Assembly: GCA_030535425.1 (NCBI GenBank)
Contig: JAUNHQ010000005.1
Span: 1-64,000, forward strand
Length of the DNA stretch: 64,000 bases
Source of the DNA: Pseudomonadota bacterium
GTDB taxonomy: Bacteria; Pseudomonadota; Gammaproteobacteria; Burkholderiales; Burkholderiaceae_C
Reading direction: 5' to 3'
Shown: piece after piece, positions 42,346 through 51,610 of the stretch
Position numbering within the stretch: position 1 is the stretch's first letter
How the letters are laid out: every line of letters starts with the position of its first letter
Made by a program: the position numbers and the translations under genes
The notes under the pieces: generated by a model
The model's input: the letters and a program-made list of their open reading frames with translations, nothing else
What the model was told of the DNA's origin: nothing
The model's database searches: none

Positions 42346-44319
42346 ATGACCACTGAATTCAATCGCACGGGCAGCGCCCCCTCCAGCAATGCCTTGGGCC
42401 GCCGCCGCTTCCTCAACTCTGCCGCCGCCCTGGGCGTGGCCAGCGTGGGCTTGGCCGCCTGCAAGGAAAACACCACCACTGGCAATGCCGCCGCGCCAGC
42501 GCCCGCGTCGGCAGCACCGGCGGCATCCGTGGCGGCACCTGCCGCTGCCAACGTGGGCGGTGCAGGCAGCGCTGAAATCAAACCCGGTCAGCTGGACACG
42601 CATTACGGGCTGTGGAGTGGTGGACACACAGGTGACGTGCGCATTCTGGGCATCCCGTCCGGGCGCGAGCTGCACCGCATTCCCTGCATGGCGCCCGATG
42701 CCATGGTGGGCTGGGGCATTACAAACGAGTCCAAGGCCATCATGGGCACCAAGACCGACGGCAGCCTGCGCTACATCACGGGTGACACGCACCACATCCA
42801 TGCCTCATACAAGGACGGCATCTATGACGGCAAATACGCCTGGGTGAACGACAAGCTGCACTCACGTTTGGCACGTATCCGGCTGGACTACATGGTGTGC
42901 GACAAGATCACCAAGCTGCCCAACGTACAGGGCTTTCACGGCATCTTCCCCGACAAGCGCGACCCGGTAGATCCGGCCATCAACTACACCACGCGTGTGT
43001 TCTGTGGGCAGGAATTTCACGTACCGCTGCCCAACAAGGGCGATGCCGCCGCCACCGATCCCAAGCAATACCACTGCCTGTTCACCTGCGTGGATGCCGA
43101 GAGCATGGACGTGAAATGGCAGGCGCGCATCGACGGCAACTGTGACCTGGTTGCCACCTCGTTCGACGGCAAGCTGGCCGCGAGCAACCAATACAACACG
43201 GAAAACGGCATCCTGTATCCCGACATGATGTCGGCCGAGCAAGATAGTTGCCTGTTCTTCCACATTGCCCGCATTGAAGAAGCTGTGAAAGCTGGCAAAT
43301 TCACCACCTTGGGCGATTCCAAGGTGCCTGTGGTGGACTGCACGCTGGAGGCCAACAAGGACCCTACCACGGCCTTGTGCTTGGCCGTGCCGATCCCGAA
43401 AAACCCGCATGGGGTCAACGCCTCGCCTGATGGCAAATACTTCATCTGCTCGGGCAAGCTCTCGCCCACTTGCACGGTGATCGAACTGCAAAAGGTGCTG
43501 GACTGGTTCGACGGCAAGCTGGACGACCCGGCCAAGACCATCGTGGCCGAGCTGGAGGTGGGCCTGGGGCCCCTGCACACCACCTTTGATGGCCGTGGCA
43601 ATGCATACACCACCTTGTTCCTGGACAGCCAAGTGTGCAAGTGGAACATTGAAAAGGCCATCCAGAAATCTGCCGGCGACAAAACGGTAAACCCCATCAT
43701 CGACAAGATCGACGTGATGTACCAGCCTGGCCACATCAACGCCACCCATGCCGAAACCACCGCCGCCGATGGCGTATGGATGGCTGTGGGCAACAAGTTC
43801 TCCAAGGACCGCTTCCTGCCCGTGGGGCCGCTGCATCCTGAAAACGATCAACTGCTGGACATCACCGGCGAGAAGATGGTGCTGGTACACGACACCCCGG
43901 TGCGCGGCGAGCCGCATGACTTCGTCATCTTCAAGCGTGATTGGCTGCAGCCCAAGCAGGTATATGACATCAATGAGCATCCGCAAGCCGTCAAGGCCCC
44001 GGAAGAAAGCGGCCTGAGCCGTAACGGCAACAAGGTCACTGTGAAGATGGTGTCCTTTGCCCCGGCTTTCTCACCAGCGGACTTCACCGTCAAGCTCGGT
44101 GATGAAGTCACGCTCATCCTCACCAACATCGACAAGGTGGAAGACCTGGCCCACGGCTTCGGCCTGCCGGAATACAACGTGCAATTCGTCGTCAACCCGC
44201 AGGAGACCAAGTCCGTCACGTTCAAGGCCGACAAGCCCGGCGTGTTCTGGTACTACTGCACCAACTTCTGCCACGCCCTTCACCTGGAAATGCGCGGCCG
44301 CATGATCGTTGAGGGGTAA
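42346..44319 (+). CDS. nosZ: NosZ, nitrous oxide reductase (clade I)
   Basis: A 657-residue periplasmic copper enzyme reducing N2O to N2. The N-terminus has a Tat motif GRRRFLNSAAALG (18-30), then a lipobox LAAC with Cys39 and an Ala/Pro linker of about 45 residues, then the beta-propeller (KPGQLDTHYGLWSGGHTGDVRILGIPS, DTHHIHASYKDG, GLGPLHTTFDGRGNAYTTLFLDSQVCKWN). The C-terminal CuA cupredoxin ends VFWYYCTNFCHALHLEMRGR, with Cys638, Cys642, His646 and Met649. Many NosZ proteins have Trp where this has Asn640. ATG 42346 is chosen by the Tat motif. Confidence 0.97.
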   Translation: MTTEFNRTGSAPSSNALGRRRFLNSAAALGVASVGLAACKENTTTGNAAAPAPASAAPAASVAAPAAANVGGAGSAEIKPGQLDTHYGLWSGGHTGDVRILGIPSGRELHRIPCMAPDAMVGWGITNESKAIMGTKTDGSLRYITGDTHHIHASYKDGIYDGKYAWVNDKLHSRLARIRLDYMVCDKITKLPNVQGFHGIFPDKRDPVDPAINYTTRVFCGQEFHVPLPNKGDAAATDPKQYHCLFTCVDAESMDVKWQARIDGNCDLVATSFDGKLAASNQYNTENGILYPDMMSAEQDSCLFFHIARIEEAVKAGKFTTLGDSKVPVVDCTLEANKDPTTALCLAVPIPKNPHGVNASPDGKYFICSGKLSPTCTVIELQKVLDWFDGKLDDPAKTIVAELEVGLGPLHTTFDGRGNAYTTLFLDSQVCKWNIEKAIQKSAGDKTVNPIIDKIDVMYQPGHINATHAETTAADGVWMAVGNKFSKDRFLPVGPLHPENDQLLDITGEKMVLVHDTPVRGEPHDFVIFKRDWLQPKQVYDINEHPQAVKAPEESGLSRNGNKVTVKMVSFAPAFSPADFTVKLGDEVTLILTNIDKVEDLAHGFGLPEYNVQFVVNPQETKSVTFKADKPGVFWYYCTNFCHALHLEMRGRMIVEG

Positions 44320-44389
44320 TGCCACGCAGCCTGCCCGCCCTGCACGAGCGGCTGGCAGGCTCACAACGTTCTTGAGATCCATTGGCAAC

Positions 44390-44434
44390 GACGGGGCCGG
44401 GCTGCCAGCCGCAGTACCCGGCCCCGTCTCTTTT
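44390..44434 (+). terminator. strong hairpin with T-run between nosZ and nosR
   Basis: GACGGGGCCGGG (44390-44401) pairs with CCCGGCCCCGTC (44417-44428) over 12 GC-rich pairs, followed by TCTTTT. It is a complete terminator-like hairpin about 70 bp past nosZ and would either end nosZ or partly block read-through to nosR. Confidence 0.85.
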
Positions 44435-44451
44435 CAGGAAAGTGGTGCTTT

Positions 44452-47118
44452 ATGACATGCGTGGCATGGGTGCGCCGGCTGGCTGCGGCGCTGACTTTGG
44501 GCGCTGCGGCGCTGCTGGCGCCTGGGACACAGGCAGCTTCCGTCGGCGCAGGTGCGGGCGGCTCGCAATCGTATGAAGCCGAGCTGCCTGCGGGCCTGGC
44601 CACAGCCAAGGACATGTGCGCCCTGTTGCCATGCCAGGACGTGTTTCCAGGCGCCACCGCCTTTTCCGAGCGCAAGGGCCAACCGCCTTATGTAGAGGCC
44701 TATGGCGGCCCTGACGGCAAGCAAAAGCTGGGCTACGTGATGCTGTCCACCGACATCACCGACACGCCCGCCTATTCGGGCAAGCCGGTGGTCACGCTGA
44801 TCGGCATGGACAACGCGGGCAAGTACGTCGGCGTCAAGGTCATCAAGCATTCCGAACCCATCTTGCTGCTGGGTATCCCAGAGTCGGCGCTGATCGACTT
44901 CAACAACCAGTACGTGGGCAAGTCGGTCAAGGACAAGATTGAAGTCGGCCAGTCACGCCCCGGCGAAGACGTGCTGGGTGTGGACGCCATCTCCGGCGCC
45001 ACCGTCACGGTGATCGCACAAAACCAGGTCATCACCCAGTCTGGCGCCAGCGTGGCGCGGCAAGTGGGCATCATCGAACCCGTGGTGCGCGAACCCGTGC
45101 GCTACGTGCAGCCGGCAGCTGGCGCGCCCTTGCCTGACTGGGCTGCGCTGACACGCCAGGGCGCGGTGCGCAAGCTGGTGGTGCAGCCCGAGCAAGTGGG
45201 TTTGCCCAAGACGGGCGAGCCTTTCATCGAGCTGTGGTTCGGCGCACTCAACTCCCCCATCGTCGGCCCTGCCGTGCTGGGCGAAAGCAACTGGCGCAAC
45301 CTGATGGGGCGGCTGAAAGAAGGCGAAAACGCCCTGTTCATCGTTCGCACGGCAGGCAAAGAGTCGTTCAAGGGGTCCGGTTTTGTGCGCGGCGGCATTT
45401 ACGACCGCGTGCAGGTGCGGCAAGACAGCGACATCTTCACCTTCAAGGACAGCGACGCGCTCAACCTCTATGGCATTGCGGCCCAGGGTGCGCCCGCGTT
45501 CACCGAGTCGGCCATCTTCATCGTGCGTTCGCCCGCGTTCTCGGCGGCCTATCCGTGGAAGCTGATCTTTCTGGGCAACAAGACTGACCGCGCCACCGGC
45601 GCCAAGACTTTTGCCGTGTTCGACACCGAATACTGGCTACCTGCTGAATATCTCCAGGGCGGGCATCCCAAGCTCACCCGGCCCGAGCCCACCTGGCTGA
45701 AGGTGTGGAAGCAACGTGCCGTGCCCATTGCCCTGTTTGCCCTGCTGCTGACCGCCGTGACCGTGGTCTATGCCTTGCGCGAGCGCCTCACACGCCGCGC
45801 CACGCACAAGAACAAATGGCCCGTCAACGCTTTCAAGTACAGCTTCTGGGGCATCTTCGTGGTCTGGGTAGGCTTTGGCCTGATGGCCCAGCCGTCCATC
45901 ACGCAGGTGCTGACCTGGCTGCACTCCATCCTGTTCAGGTGGGAGTGGTCACTGTTTCTGAGCGATCCTTTCCTGTTCCTGTACTGGATCTTCATCTTCA
46001 TCACCATCTTCGCCTTCGGACGCGGGCTATTTTGCGGCTGGACCTGCCCGTTCGGCTCCATTCAGGAAATCCTGCACAAGCTGGCCGCTGCCGTGGGTTT
46101 AAAGCGCTTTCAGTTCGAGCTGCCCCAGCCCTGGCACCACCGTCTGAAGTGGGTCAAGTACGCCGTGTTCTTCGCCCTGGTGGCCGTGTCCCTGTTTTCC
46201 ATGGGCCTGGCCGAAAAACTGGCCGAAGTGGAGCCGTTCAAAACCACCTTCCTCGTAGGCATCACCCAGCGCGCCTGGCCTTATGCCAGCTTTGTGCTGG
46301 CCATCTTTGCGCTGTCCATCTTCATTGAACGGCCCTACTGCAAATACCTGTGCCCGCTGGGTGCCTCGCTGGCCATGCCCAGCACCTTCCGCTGGTTTGG
46401 CCTCAAGCGCAAGGCCGACTGCAACAGCTGCAAGGCTTGCGCCAAAGGCTGCGGCGCGCTGGCCATTGACGCTGACGGACGTATCGACCACCGCGAATGC
46501 CTGCATTGCCTGGACTGCATGGTGCTGTACACCGACACCGCAGGTTGCCCGCCACTGGCCAAGGAGCGCAAAGCGCGCGAGCGTGCAGGCCAGCCACTCA
46601 CCCCCATTGGCAAGGATGGTTACTTCATCCCCATCGTCCCCATTCAGAACGATGCCCAGCACCAGCACGCTCAGGCACTGCTGGCCAGCAAGCCCGACCC
46701 TCGCTGGCCCACCGACCGTGTGCACCCGCCGGTGGAAAACCTGCGCGGCCTGCGCCGCCTGGTGGGCGAAGCCGTGGATCACCTGTGGCCCTTCAGCCGC
46801 AGCGGCTGGCAGGCAGGCCGCGTGCTCATCGCCCTGGCCGTGGCGGCGGCCCTGGCCGCCTCACTGGTGTGGGTGCTGGCCGCAGGCGGCAGCGCATCGC
46901 CGTTGGTGGTGATCGGCGCCTGGTTCGGCTGGAGCGTGCTGGAAGTGCTGGTGCGCCTGCAAGGCAAACGCTACGTGAAAGACGGCGTATGGTGGGGGCA
47001 AACCTACCGCCGCGCCAGCGTGATGGACATGCTCAGCTACGTGGGCTTTAAAAACCTGCTGATCGGCGCGGCATTGTTCTGGCTGCTAGCGCGCTCAGGC
47101 GCATGGGTGCTGGGATGA
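44452..47118 (+). CDS. nosR: NosR, flavo-iron-sulfur membrane protein for N2O reduction
   Basis: An 888-residue membrane flavoprotein needed for NosZ activity and expression. A signal peptide (about 1-29) precedes a periplasmic FMN-binding domain with flavinylation motif SGATVT (181-186; Thr184). Membrane segments start near residue 423. Cytoplasmic NapH-like part has CGWTCPFGS (about 529-537) and CKYLCPLGA, then two 4Fe-4S motifs: CNSCKACAKGC and CLHCLDCMVLYTDTAGCPP. The C-terminus adds about 150 residues with more membrane segments (RVLIALAVAAALAAS; FKNLLIGAALFWLLARSG), longer than the 720-residue Pseudomonas form. It overlaps nosD by 4 bp. Confidence 0.95.
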   Translation: MTCVAWVRRLAAALTLGAAALLAPGTQAASVGAGAGGSQSYEAELPAGLATAKDMCALLPCQDVFPGATAFSERKGQPPYVEAYGGPDGKQKLGYVMLSTDITDTPAYSGKPVVTLIGMDNAGKYVGVKVIKHSEPILLLGIPESALIDFNNQYVGKSVKDKIEVGQSRPGEDVLGVDAISGATVTVIAQNQVITQSGASVARQVGIIEPVVREPVRYVQPAAGAPLPDWAALTRQGAVRKLVVQPEQVGLPKTGEPFIELWFGALNSPIVGPAVLGESNWRNLMGRLKEGENALFIVRTAGKESFKGSGFVRGGIYDRVQVRQDSDIFTFKDSDALNLYGIAAQGAPAFTESAIFIVRSPAFSAAYPWKLIFLGNKTDRATGAKTFAVFDTEYWLPAEYLQGGHPKLTRPEPTWLKVWKQRAVPIALFALLLTAVTVVYALRERLTRRATHKNKWPVNAFKYSFWGIFVVWVGFGLMAQPSITQVLTWLHSILFRWEWSLFLSDPFLFLYWIFIFITIFAFGRGLFCGWTCPFGSIQEILHKLAAAVGLKRFQFELPQPWHHRLKWVKYAVFFALVAVSLFSMGLAEKLAEVEPFKTTFLVGITQRAWPYASFVLAIFALSIFIERPYCKYLCPLGASLAMPSTFRWFGLKRKADCNSCKACAKGCGALAIDADGRIDHRECLHCLDCMVLYTDTAGCPPLAKERKARERAGQPLTPIGKDGYFIPIVPIQNDAQHQHAQALLASKPDPRWPTDRVHPPVENLRGLRRLVGEAVDHLWPFSRSGWQAGRVLIALAVAAALAASLVWVLAAGGSASPLVVIGAWFGWSVLEVLVRLQGKRYVKDGVWWGQTYRRASVMDMLSYVGFKNLLIGAALFWLLARSGAWVLG

Positions 47119-48410
47119 GGCGCTTTGCGGCTGCCTTGGCCGAGTGTGCGCTGGCGGCGCTGGGCATGGCGCTGTGCCCGCTGGTGGCCAACGCCGCCAC
47201 GCTGGGCGTAGCGCCGGGCCAATCCATCCAGGCCGCCATTGACCAGGCGCAGCCGGGCGACGTGATCGAGGTGCAGCGCGCCCGCTACCGCGAAAACCTG
47301 CGCATCGACAAGCCGCTGACGCTGCGCGGCATGGACCGCCCCACGGTGGACGGCGGCGGCCAGGGCGACACCATCCGCGTCACCGCCCCTGATGTGGTGA
47401 TCGAGGGCATGATCGTTGCCAACTCTGGCGACAGCCTGCGCCAGCAAAACGCCGGCATCTACATCCAGCCCGGCGCACACCGCGCCCGGGTGGAGCGCTG
47501 TCACCTCAGCTACAACCTGTTTGGCCTGTGGATTGAAAAAGCCGACGACGTGCAGGTGCTGCACAACCGCATCACCGGCAAGCGCGACTACGACAGCCCC
47601 AAGCGCGGCAACGGCGTGCAGCTGTACAACACCAAGGGCGCGCGCATCATCGGCAACGAAGTCAGCTTCGTGCGCGATGCGCTGTACATCGACGTTTCGC
47701 ACCACGCCGTATTCCGGCAAAACAAGCTGCACCACAGCCGCTACGGCACGCACTACATGAACTCGTACCACAACCTGTGGGAAGACAACGACACTTGGGC
47801 CAACCGGGGCGGCCTGGCCCTGATGGAAGTGCGCAACCAGATCATTCGCAACAACCGCGCCTGGAACAACGCCGACCACGGCATCATGCTGCGCACCCTG
47901 CAAGACGCGGTGGTGGAAGGCAACATCGTCATGGGCAACAACCGGGGGTTTTTCGTGTACGACGTGGAGTACACCGAAATACGCGGCAACGTGGTGGCCC
48001 ACAACCAGACTGGTGTGCACCTGGCCGGATCGGCCCGCAACACCTGGGACGGCAACGACTTCATTCACAACCGCCTGCAAGTCAAATACGTGCTCACGCG
48101 CGACCAGCCCTGGGGCGGCGCGCAGGGCAATTACTGGAGCAACTACCGTGGCTGGGACCGCAACGGCGATGGCCGCGGCGACGTGCCCTACGAGGCCAAC
48201 GACATTGTGGACCGCCTCAGCTGGCGCTACCCCACGGTGCAACTGCTCATGGCCAGCCCTGCCGTGCAGGCGCTGCGGCTGGTGGGCCAGCAGTTTCCCG
48301 TGCTGCGCGTGCCCAGTGTGGTGGAAGACCGCCCCCGCATGCTGCCTCTGTCCACTGAATGGGCGCAATGGCGCGCCCGTGTGCTCAAGGATGCCCCCCA
48401 TGCCCCCTGA
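47115..48410 (+). CDS. nosD: NosD, periplasmic copper-site maturation protein
   Basis: A 431-residue periplasmic beta-helix (CASH/NosD) protein that assists the NosZ CuZ cluster together with NosFY. Signal peptide is about 1-29 (ending ANA|ATLG). The repeating right-handed beta-helix is seen in EGMIVANSGDSLRQQNAGIYIQPGAHRARVERCHLSYNLFGLWIEKADDVQVLHNRI and later coils. The ATG at 47115 overlaps the nosR stop (ATGA); ATG 47103 is an alternative. Confidence 0.95.
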   Translation: MRRFAAALAECALAALGMALCPLVANAATLGVAPGQSIQAAIDQAQPGDVIEVQRARYRENLRIDKPLTLRGMDRPTVDGGGQGDTIRVTAPDVVIEGMIVANSGDSLRQQNAGIYIQPGAHRARVERCHLSYNLFGLWIEKADDVQVLHNRITGKRDYDSPKRGNGVQLYNTKGARIIGNEVSFVRDALYIDVSHHAVFRQNKLHHSRYGTHYMNSYHNLWEDNDTWANRGGLALMEVRNQIIRNNRAWNNADHGIMLRTLQDAVVEGNIVMGNNRGFFVYDVEYTEIRGNVVAHNQTGVHLAGSARNTWDGNDFIHNRLQVKYVLTRDQPWGGAQGNYWSNYRGWDRNGDGRGDVPYEANDIVDRLSWRYPTVQLLMASPAVQALRLVGQQFPVLRVPSVVEDRPRMLPLSTEWAQWRARVLKDAPHAP

Positions 48411-49389
48411 CACCACGCTGCCCGATGCCGCCATCGCCCTGCGCGATGTCACCAAGCGCTTTGACCGCTTCACGGCGGTCGATGGCGTTTCGCTAGACAT
48501 CCAGCGTGGCGAAGTCTTTGGCCTGATCGGCCACAACGGTGCGGGCAAATCCACCCTGTTCAAGATGATGCTGGGCCTATTGGCACCCACCAGCGGCAGC
48601 CTGCTGGTAGACGGCGCGCCGGTACACGGCGCCGCCGCGCGTGATGTGCGCCGAGGCATTGGCTACCTGCCTGAAAACGTGGCCCTGTGGGACAACTTGA
48701 GCGGCCTGGAAACCCTGCGCTTTTTCGCGCGCCTCAAGCGCGTGGACACCAGCGGCTGCGCCGCCCTGCTGGAGCGCGTGGGCCTGAGCTCAGCGGGCAG
48801 CAAGCCCGTGCGCGCTTATTCCAAGGGCATGCGCCAGCGCCTGGGCTTTGCGCAGGCGCTGCTGGGTCAGCCGCGCGTGTTGTTTCTGGACGAGCCCACC
48901 ACGGGGCTGGACCCGCACGCCATCCATTTTTTCTGGGACACCTTGGCCGAGCTGCGCGCGCAGGGTCTGACCATCGTGCTGACCTCGCACATCCTGGCTG
49001 AGCTGCAACACCGCGTTGATCGCGTGGCCGTCATGGCCAGCGGCAAGGTGCAAGCCCTGGGCACGCTGGCTGAGCTGCGCGCCATCTTCGACTTGCCCTT
49101 GAGCGTGCAGGTGGACTTGCTGCCCGGCACCAGCGCAGCCCAGGCAGCCAGCCTGCTGGCCGCCCTGCCCCCTGAGCTGGCGAGCCTGCCCTGCGCACAG
49201 AGTGACAACACCCTCACTCTCAAAGCGCCGCGCCAGCACAAGCTGGCCCTGCTGCGTCATCTGCTGCAAGCCCCCCAGGTGGCCGACGTGCAGGTCAGCA
49301 ACCCCTCGCTGGAAGACATGTTCTTCAGCCAAGGCGGTGTGGGCATGGCCACACCCGGCACATCCCAGACACGGCAGGAGGCCGCATGA
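48400..49389 (+). CDS. nosF: NosF, ABC ATPase for copper-site maturation
   Basis: A 329-residue cytoplasmic ABC ATPase that pairs with NosY and NosD. Walker A is GHNGAGKST (44-52), signature YSKGMRQRLGFAQAL, Walker B VLFLDEPTTGLD, and the switch-type SHIL. AAGG at 48387-48390 gives proper spacing to ATG 48400, which is preferred to ATG 48391; it overlaps nosD by 11 bp. Confidence 0.95.
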   Translation: MPPDTTLPDAAIALRDVTKRFDRFTAVDGVSLDIQRGEVFGLIGHNGAGKSTLFKMMLGLLAPTSGSLLVDGAPVHGAAARDVRRGIGYLPENVALWDNLSGLETLRFFARLKRVDTSGCAALLERVGLSSAGSKPVRAYSKGMRQRLGFAQALLGQPRVLFLDEPTTGLDPHAIHFFWDTLAELRAQGLTIVLTSHILAELQHRVDRVAVMASGKVQALGTLAELRAIFDLPLSVQVDLLPGTSAAQAASLLAALPPELASLPCAQSDNTLTLKAPRQHKLALLRHLLQAPQVADVQVSNPSLEDMFFSQGGVGMATPGTSQTRQEAA

Positions 49390-50207
49390 TGATCCAGTTC
49401 CGGCAGGTGGCCATCCTCGCGTCCAAAGAGTTCCGCGACCGCCTGCGCAACCGTTGGGTGCTGGCCGTGGCGCTGGTGTTTGCCGTGTTCTCGCTCGTCA
49501 TCACCTATGCAGGCGGTGCGCAGCAAGGCAGCGTGGGCGTGCGCTCACTGGAGTTCACCATCACCAGCTTGGTCAGCCTGGTCATCTACCTGGTGCCGCT
49601 GATCGCGCTGCTGCTGGGCTTTGACGCCATCGTGGGCGAGCGCGAACGCGGCTCGCTCGACTTGCTGCTGGCCCACCCCATCACGCGCGGCGAGCTGCTG
49701 CTGGGCAAATACCTGGGCCTGGCGCTGGCACTGTCGCTGGCCATGCTGGCGGGGCTGGCCGCCGTGGGCGTGGTGCTGGCCAGACAGTTTGGCCCGCGCG
49801 CGCTGTTTCATTACACGGGCTTTGTAGGCAGCGCCTTGCTCATGGGGCTGGCTTTTCTCAGCCTGGCGGTGCTGATTTCTGTGCTCTCAAAAGACCGAAC
49901 GCGGGCTTCCGGCGCGGCTATCGTGCTGTGGTTTTTATTTGTTCTGGTATTTGACCTGGTGCTGCTGGGCGTGCTGGTGGGCACTGCCGGACGCTATGGC
50001 GGCGAGCTGTTTCCCTATCTGCTGCTGCTCAACCCCACCGACGTGTTCCGCATCCTCAACGTTTTTTCTGCCGAGGACGTGCGCAACGCCTACGGCTTGG
50101 TCAGCGTGGTGCCACCCGTGCTGCTCAGGCTGGATGTGCTTGCCGCCGTCATGCTGGGCTGGATCGCCCTGCCCCTGGCCATTGCCAACTGGAGGTTCAA
50201 GTCATGA
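49386..50207 (+). CDS. nosY: NosY, ABC permease for copper-site maturation
   Basis: A 273-residue inner-membrane permease with six membrane segments. The N-terminus is ILASKEFRDRLRNRWVLAVALVFAVFSLVITYAGGAQQGSVGVRSLEFTITSLVSLVIYLVPLIALLLGFDAIVGERERGSLDLLLAHPITRGELLLGKYLGLA, which is typical NosY. It overlaps nosF (ATGATGA) and nosL (ATGA), so the trio is coupled. Confidence 0.95.
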   Translation: MMIQFRQVAILASKEFRDRLRNRWVLAVALVFAVFSLVITYAGGAQQGSVGVRSLEFTITSLVSLVIYLVPLIALLLGFDAIVGERERGSLDLLLAHPITRGELLLGKYLGLALALSLAMLAGLAAVGVVLARQFGPRALFHYTGFVGSALLMGLAFLSLAVLISVLSKDRTRASGAAIVLWFLFVLVFDLVLLGVLVGTAGRYGGELFPYLLLLNPTDVFRILNVFSAEDVRNAYGLVSVVPPVLLRLDVLAAVMLGWIALPLAIANWRFKS

Positions 50208-50824
50208 CCCGCTTCACTTCTCACCCCCTCTGCCCTGGCGCAGCGCGCCTTAGCCCGGTCTGCTGCTGTGCGGCCCATGCACCGCGCAACGGCGCAGACA
50301 CCGAGCGCCGCCTCATGCTGGGTCTGCTGGCGCTGTCGGCCATCGCGCCGCTGGCCGCTTGCAGCGAGCAGAAAGCCGCTGCCGTCAGCACCGCGCCGGC
50401 AGACATCGGCCCCGCCACTTCGTGCGAGCTGGACGGCATGCTGCTGATGGACTATCCCGGCCCCAAAGGCCAGATTCATTACGCTGGCGCTGAAGGCCCA
50501 CAGTTCTACTGCGACACCATGGAGGTCATCAACACCCTGCTCATGCCCGAGCAAGTGCGCAAGGTCAACGCCGTGTACGTGCAAGACATGGGCAAAACCG
50601 ACTGGGACAGCCCCAAGGGCGCCTGGATCGACGCGCACACCGCCTTGTACGTGCATGGCAGCCAGCGCAAAGGCTCCATGGGCCCCACCCTGGCCACGTT
50701 CAGCAGCGAAGCCGACGCGCAGCAATTCATCCAAACCTACGGCGGCAAGCTGCTGCGCATGGCCGACATCAAGCCCGAAATGGTGGATTTGAGCGGCGGC
50801 GCAGGCCACGACAGCAGCATGTAA
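50204..50824 (+). CDS. nosL: NosL, copper chaperone lipoprotein
   Basis: A 206-residue membrane-anchored copper(I) chaperone for NosZ. The lipobox IAPLAAC puts the lipid Cys at 53, after an N-region of about 34 residues. Conserved NosL parts are CELDGMLLMDYPGPKGQIHYAG, PQFYCDTMEV and AWIDAHTALYVHGSQRKGSMGPTLATFSSEADAQQFIQTYGGKLL. The start overlaps nosY by 4 bp; a later start within the chain is possible because of the long N-region. Confidence 0.92.
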   Translation: MTRFTSHPLCPGAARLSPVCCCAAHAPRNGADTERRLMLGLLALSAIAPLAACSEQKAAAVSTAPADIGPATSCELDGMLLMDYPGPKGQIHYAGAEGPQFYCDTMEVINTLLMPEQVRKVNAVYVQDMGKTDWDSPKGAWIDAHTALYVHGSQRKGSMGPTLATFSSEADAQQFIQTYGGKLLRMADIKPEMVDLSGGAGHDSSM

Positions 50825-50842
50825 AAAAACAGGCGTTTTGTC

Positions 50843-51562
50843 ATGTGCGCGCATTCGTCACCGCCGCAGCCGCCAGCCCCAGGCCCATCCGCGCACCGGC
50901 GCGCCTGGCTGCTGGGGGCCGCCTGCACCGCCGCCGTGGCAGCGGGCCTGGCCGCCACCTGGCGGCTTGGCCGCTGGCCGGGGCAGACACCCGCACTTGC
51001 GCCTGCCCCTGCCGCCGTGACCGGACTGGACGACTTTTGCATCACCGCCCCCGCCATGGCCTACGACGCCCGCAGCGGCCTGGCGCCCGATGCGCCCCGC
51101 CCCGTGCCGGCGGATGCACGCTGCCCCGTATGCGGCATGTACCCTGCCCGCTACCCGCGCTGGGCCGCGCAAGTGCTCTACCGCGACCAACACGCGCACT
51201 TCTTCGACTCGCCCGTTGACCTGCTTCAGTTCCTGGCCGACGTGGGCCGTCACCGCAGCGGCCACAGCGCGGCCGACATCCTCTCCCGCTGGGTCAGCCA
51301 TGCCGGTACAGATACGGCGCATGCCGCCCACGCGGCGGCATGGATCGCGCTTGAAAGCGCCTGGTTCGTACACGGCTCCAGCGCCATGGGGCCCATGCGC
51401 ACCCCCGATTTGCCCGCCTTTGCCAGCCAGGCGCAGGCACAAGCCTTCAGCCGCCAACGCGGCGGCCAAGTCCTGGCCTGGGCCGACATCACGCCCGCCA
51501 TCGTGCAAAGCCTGTCCACCCGGCGCAAACACACGCTGCACGAGCAAGGCCACGCACACTAA
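50843..51562 (+). CDS. second NosL-type protein with CxxCGM
   Basis: A 239-residue membrane-anchored protein 18 bp after nosL. One N-terminal membrane segment lies at about 21-40. The NosL-type region has DARCPVCGMYPARYPRWAAQVLYRDQHAHFFDSPVDLLQFLADV (Cys94, Cys97, Met99) and HGSSAMGPMRTPDLPAFASQAQAQAFSRQRGGQVLAWADITP. Unlike the upstream NosL, it keeps a CxxCGM motif and has no lipobox. It likely handles copper for NosZ or for the nos pathway. Confidence 0.85.
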   Translation: MCAHSSPPQPPAPGPSAHRRAWLLGAACTAAVAAGLAATWRLGRWPGQTPALAPAPAAVTGLDDFCITAPAMAYDARSGLAPDAPRPVPADARCPVCGMYPARYPRWAAQVLYRDQHAHFFDSPVDLLQFLADVGRHRSGHSAADILSRWVSHAGTDTAHAAHAAAWIALESAWFVHGSSAMGPMRTPDLPAFASQAQAQAFSRQRGGQVLAWADITPAIVQSLSTRRKHTLHEQGHAH

Positions 51563-51610
51563 AAAAATACCTTTCACTTCTTACCGCCTTTCCTTTTCCC
51601 GATCTTGTTC

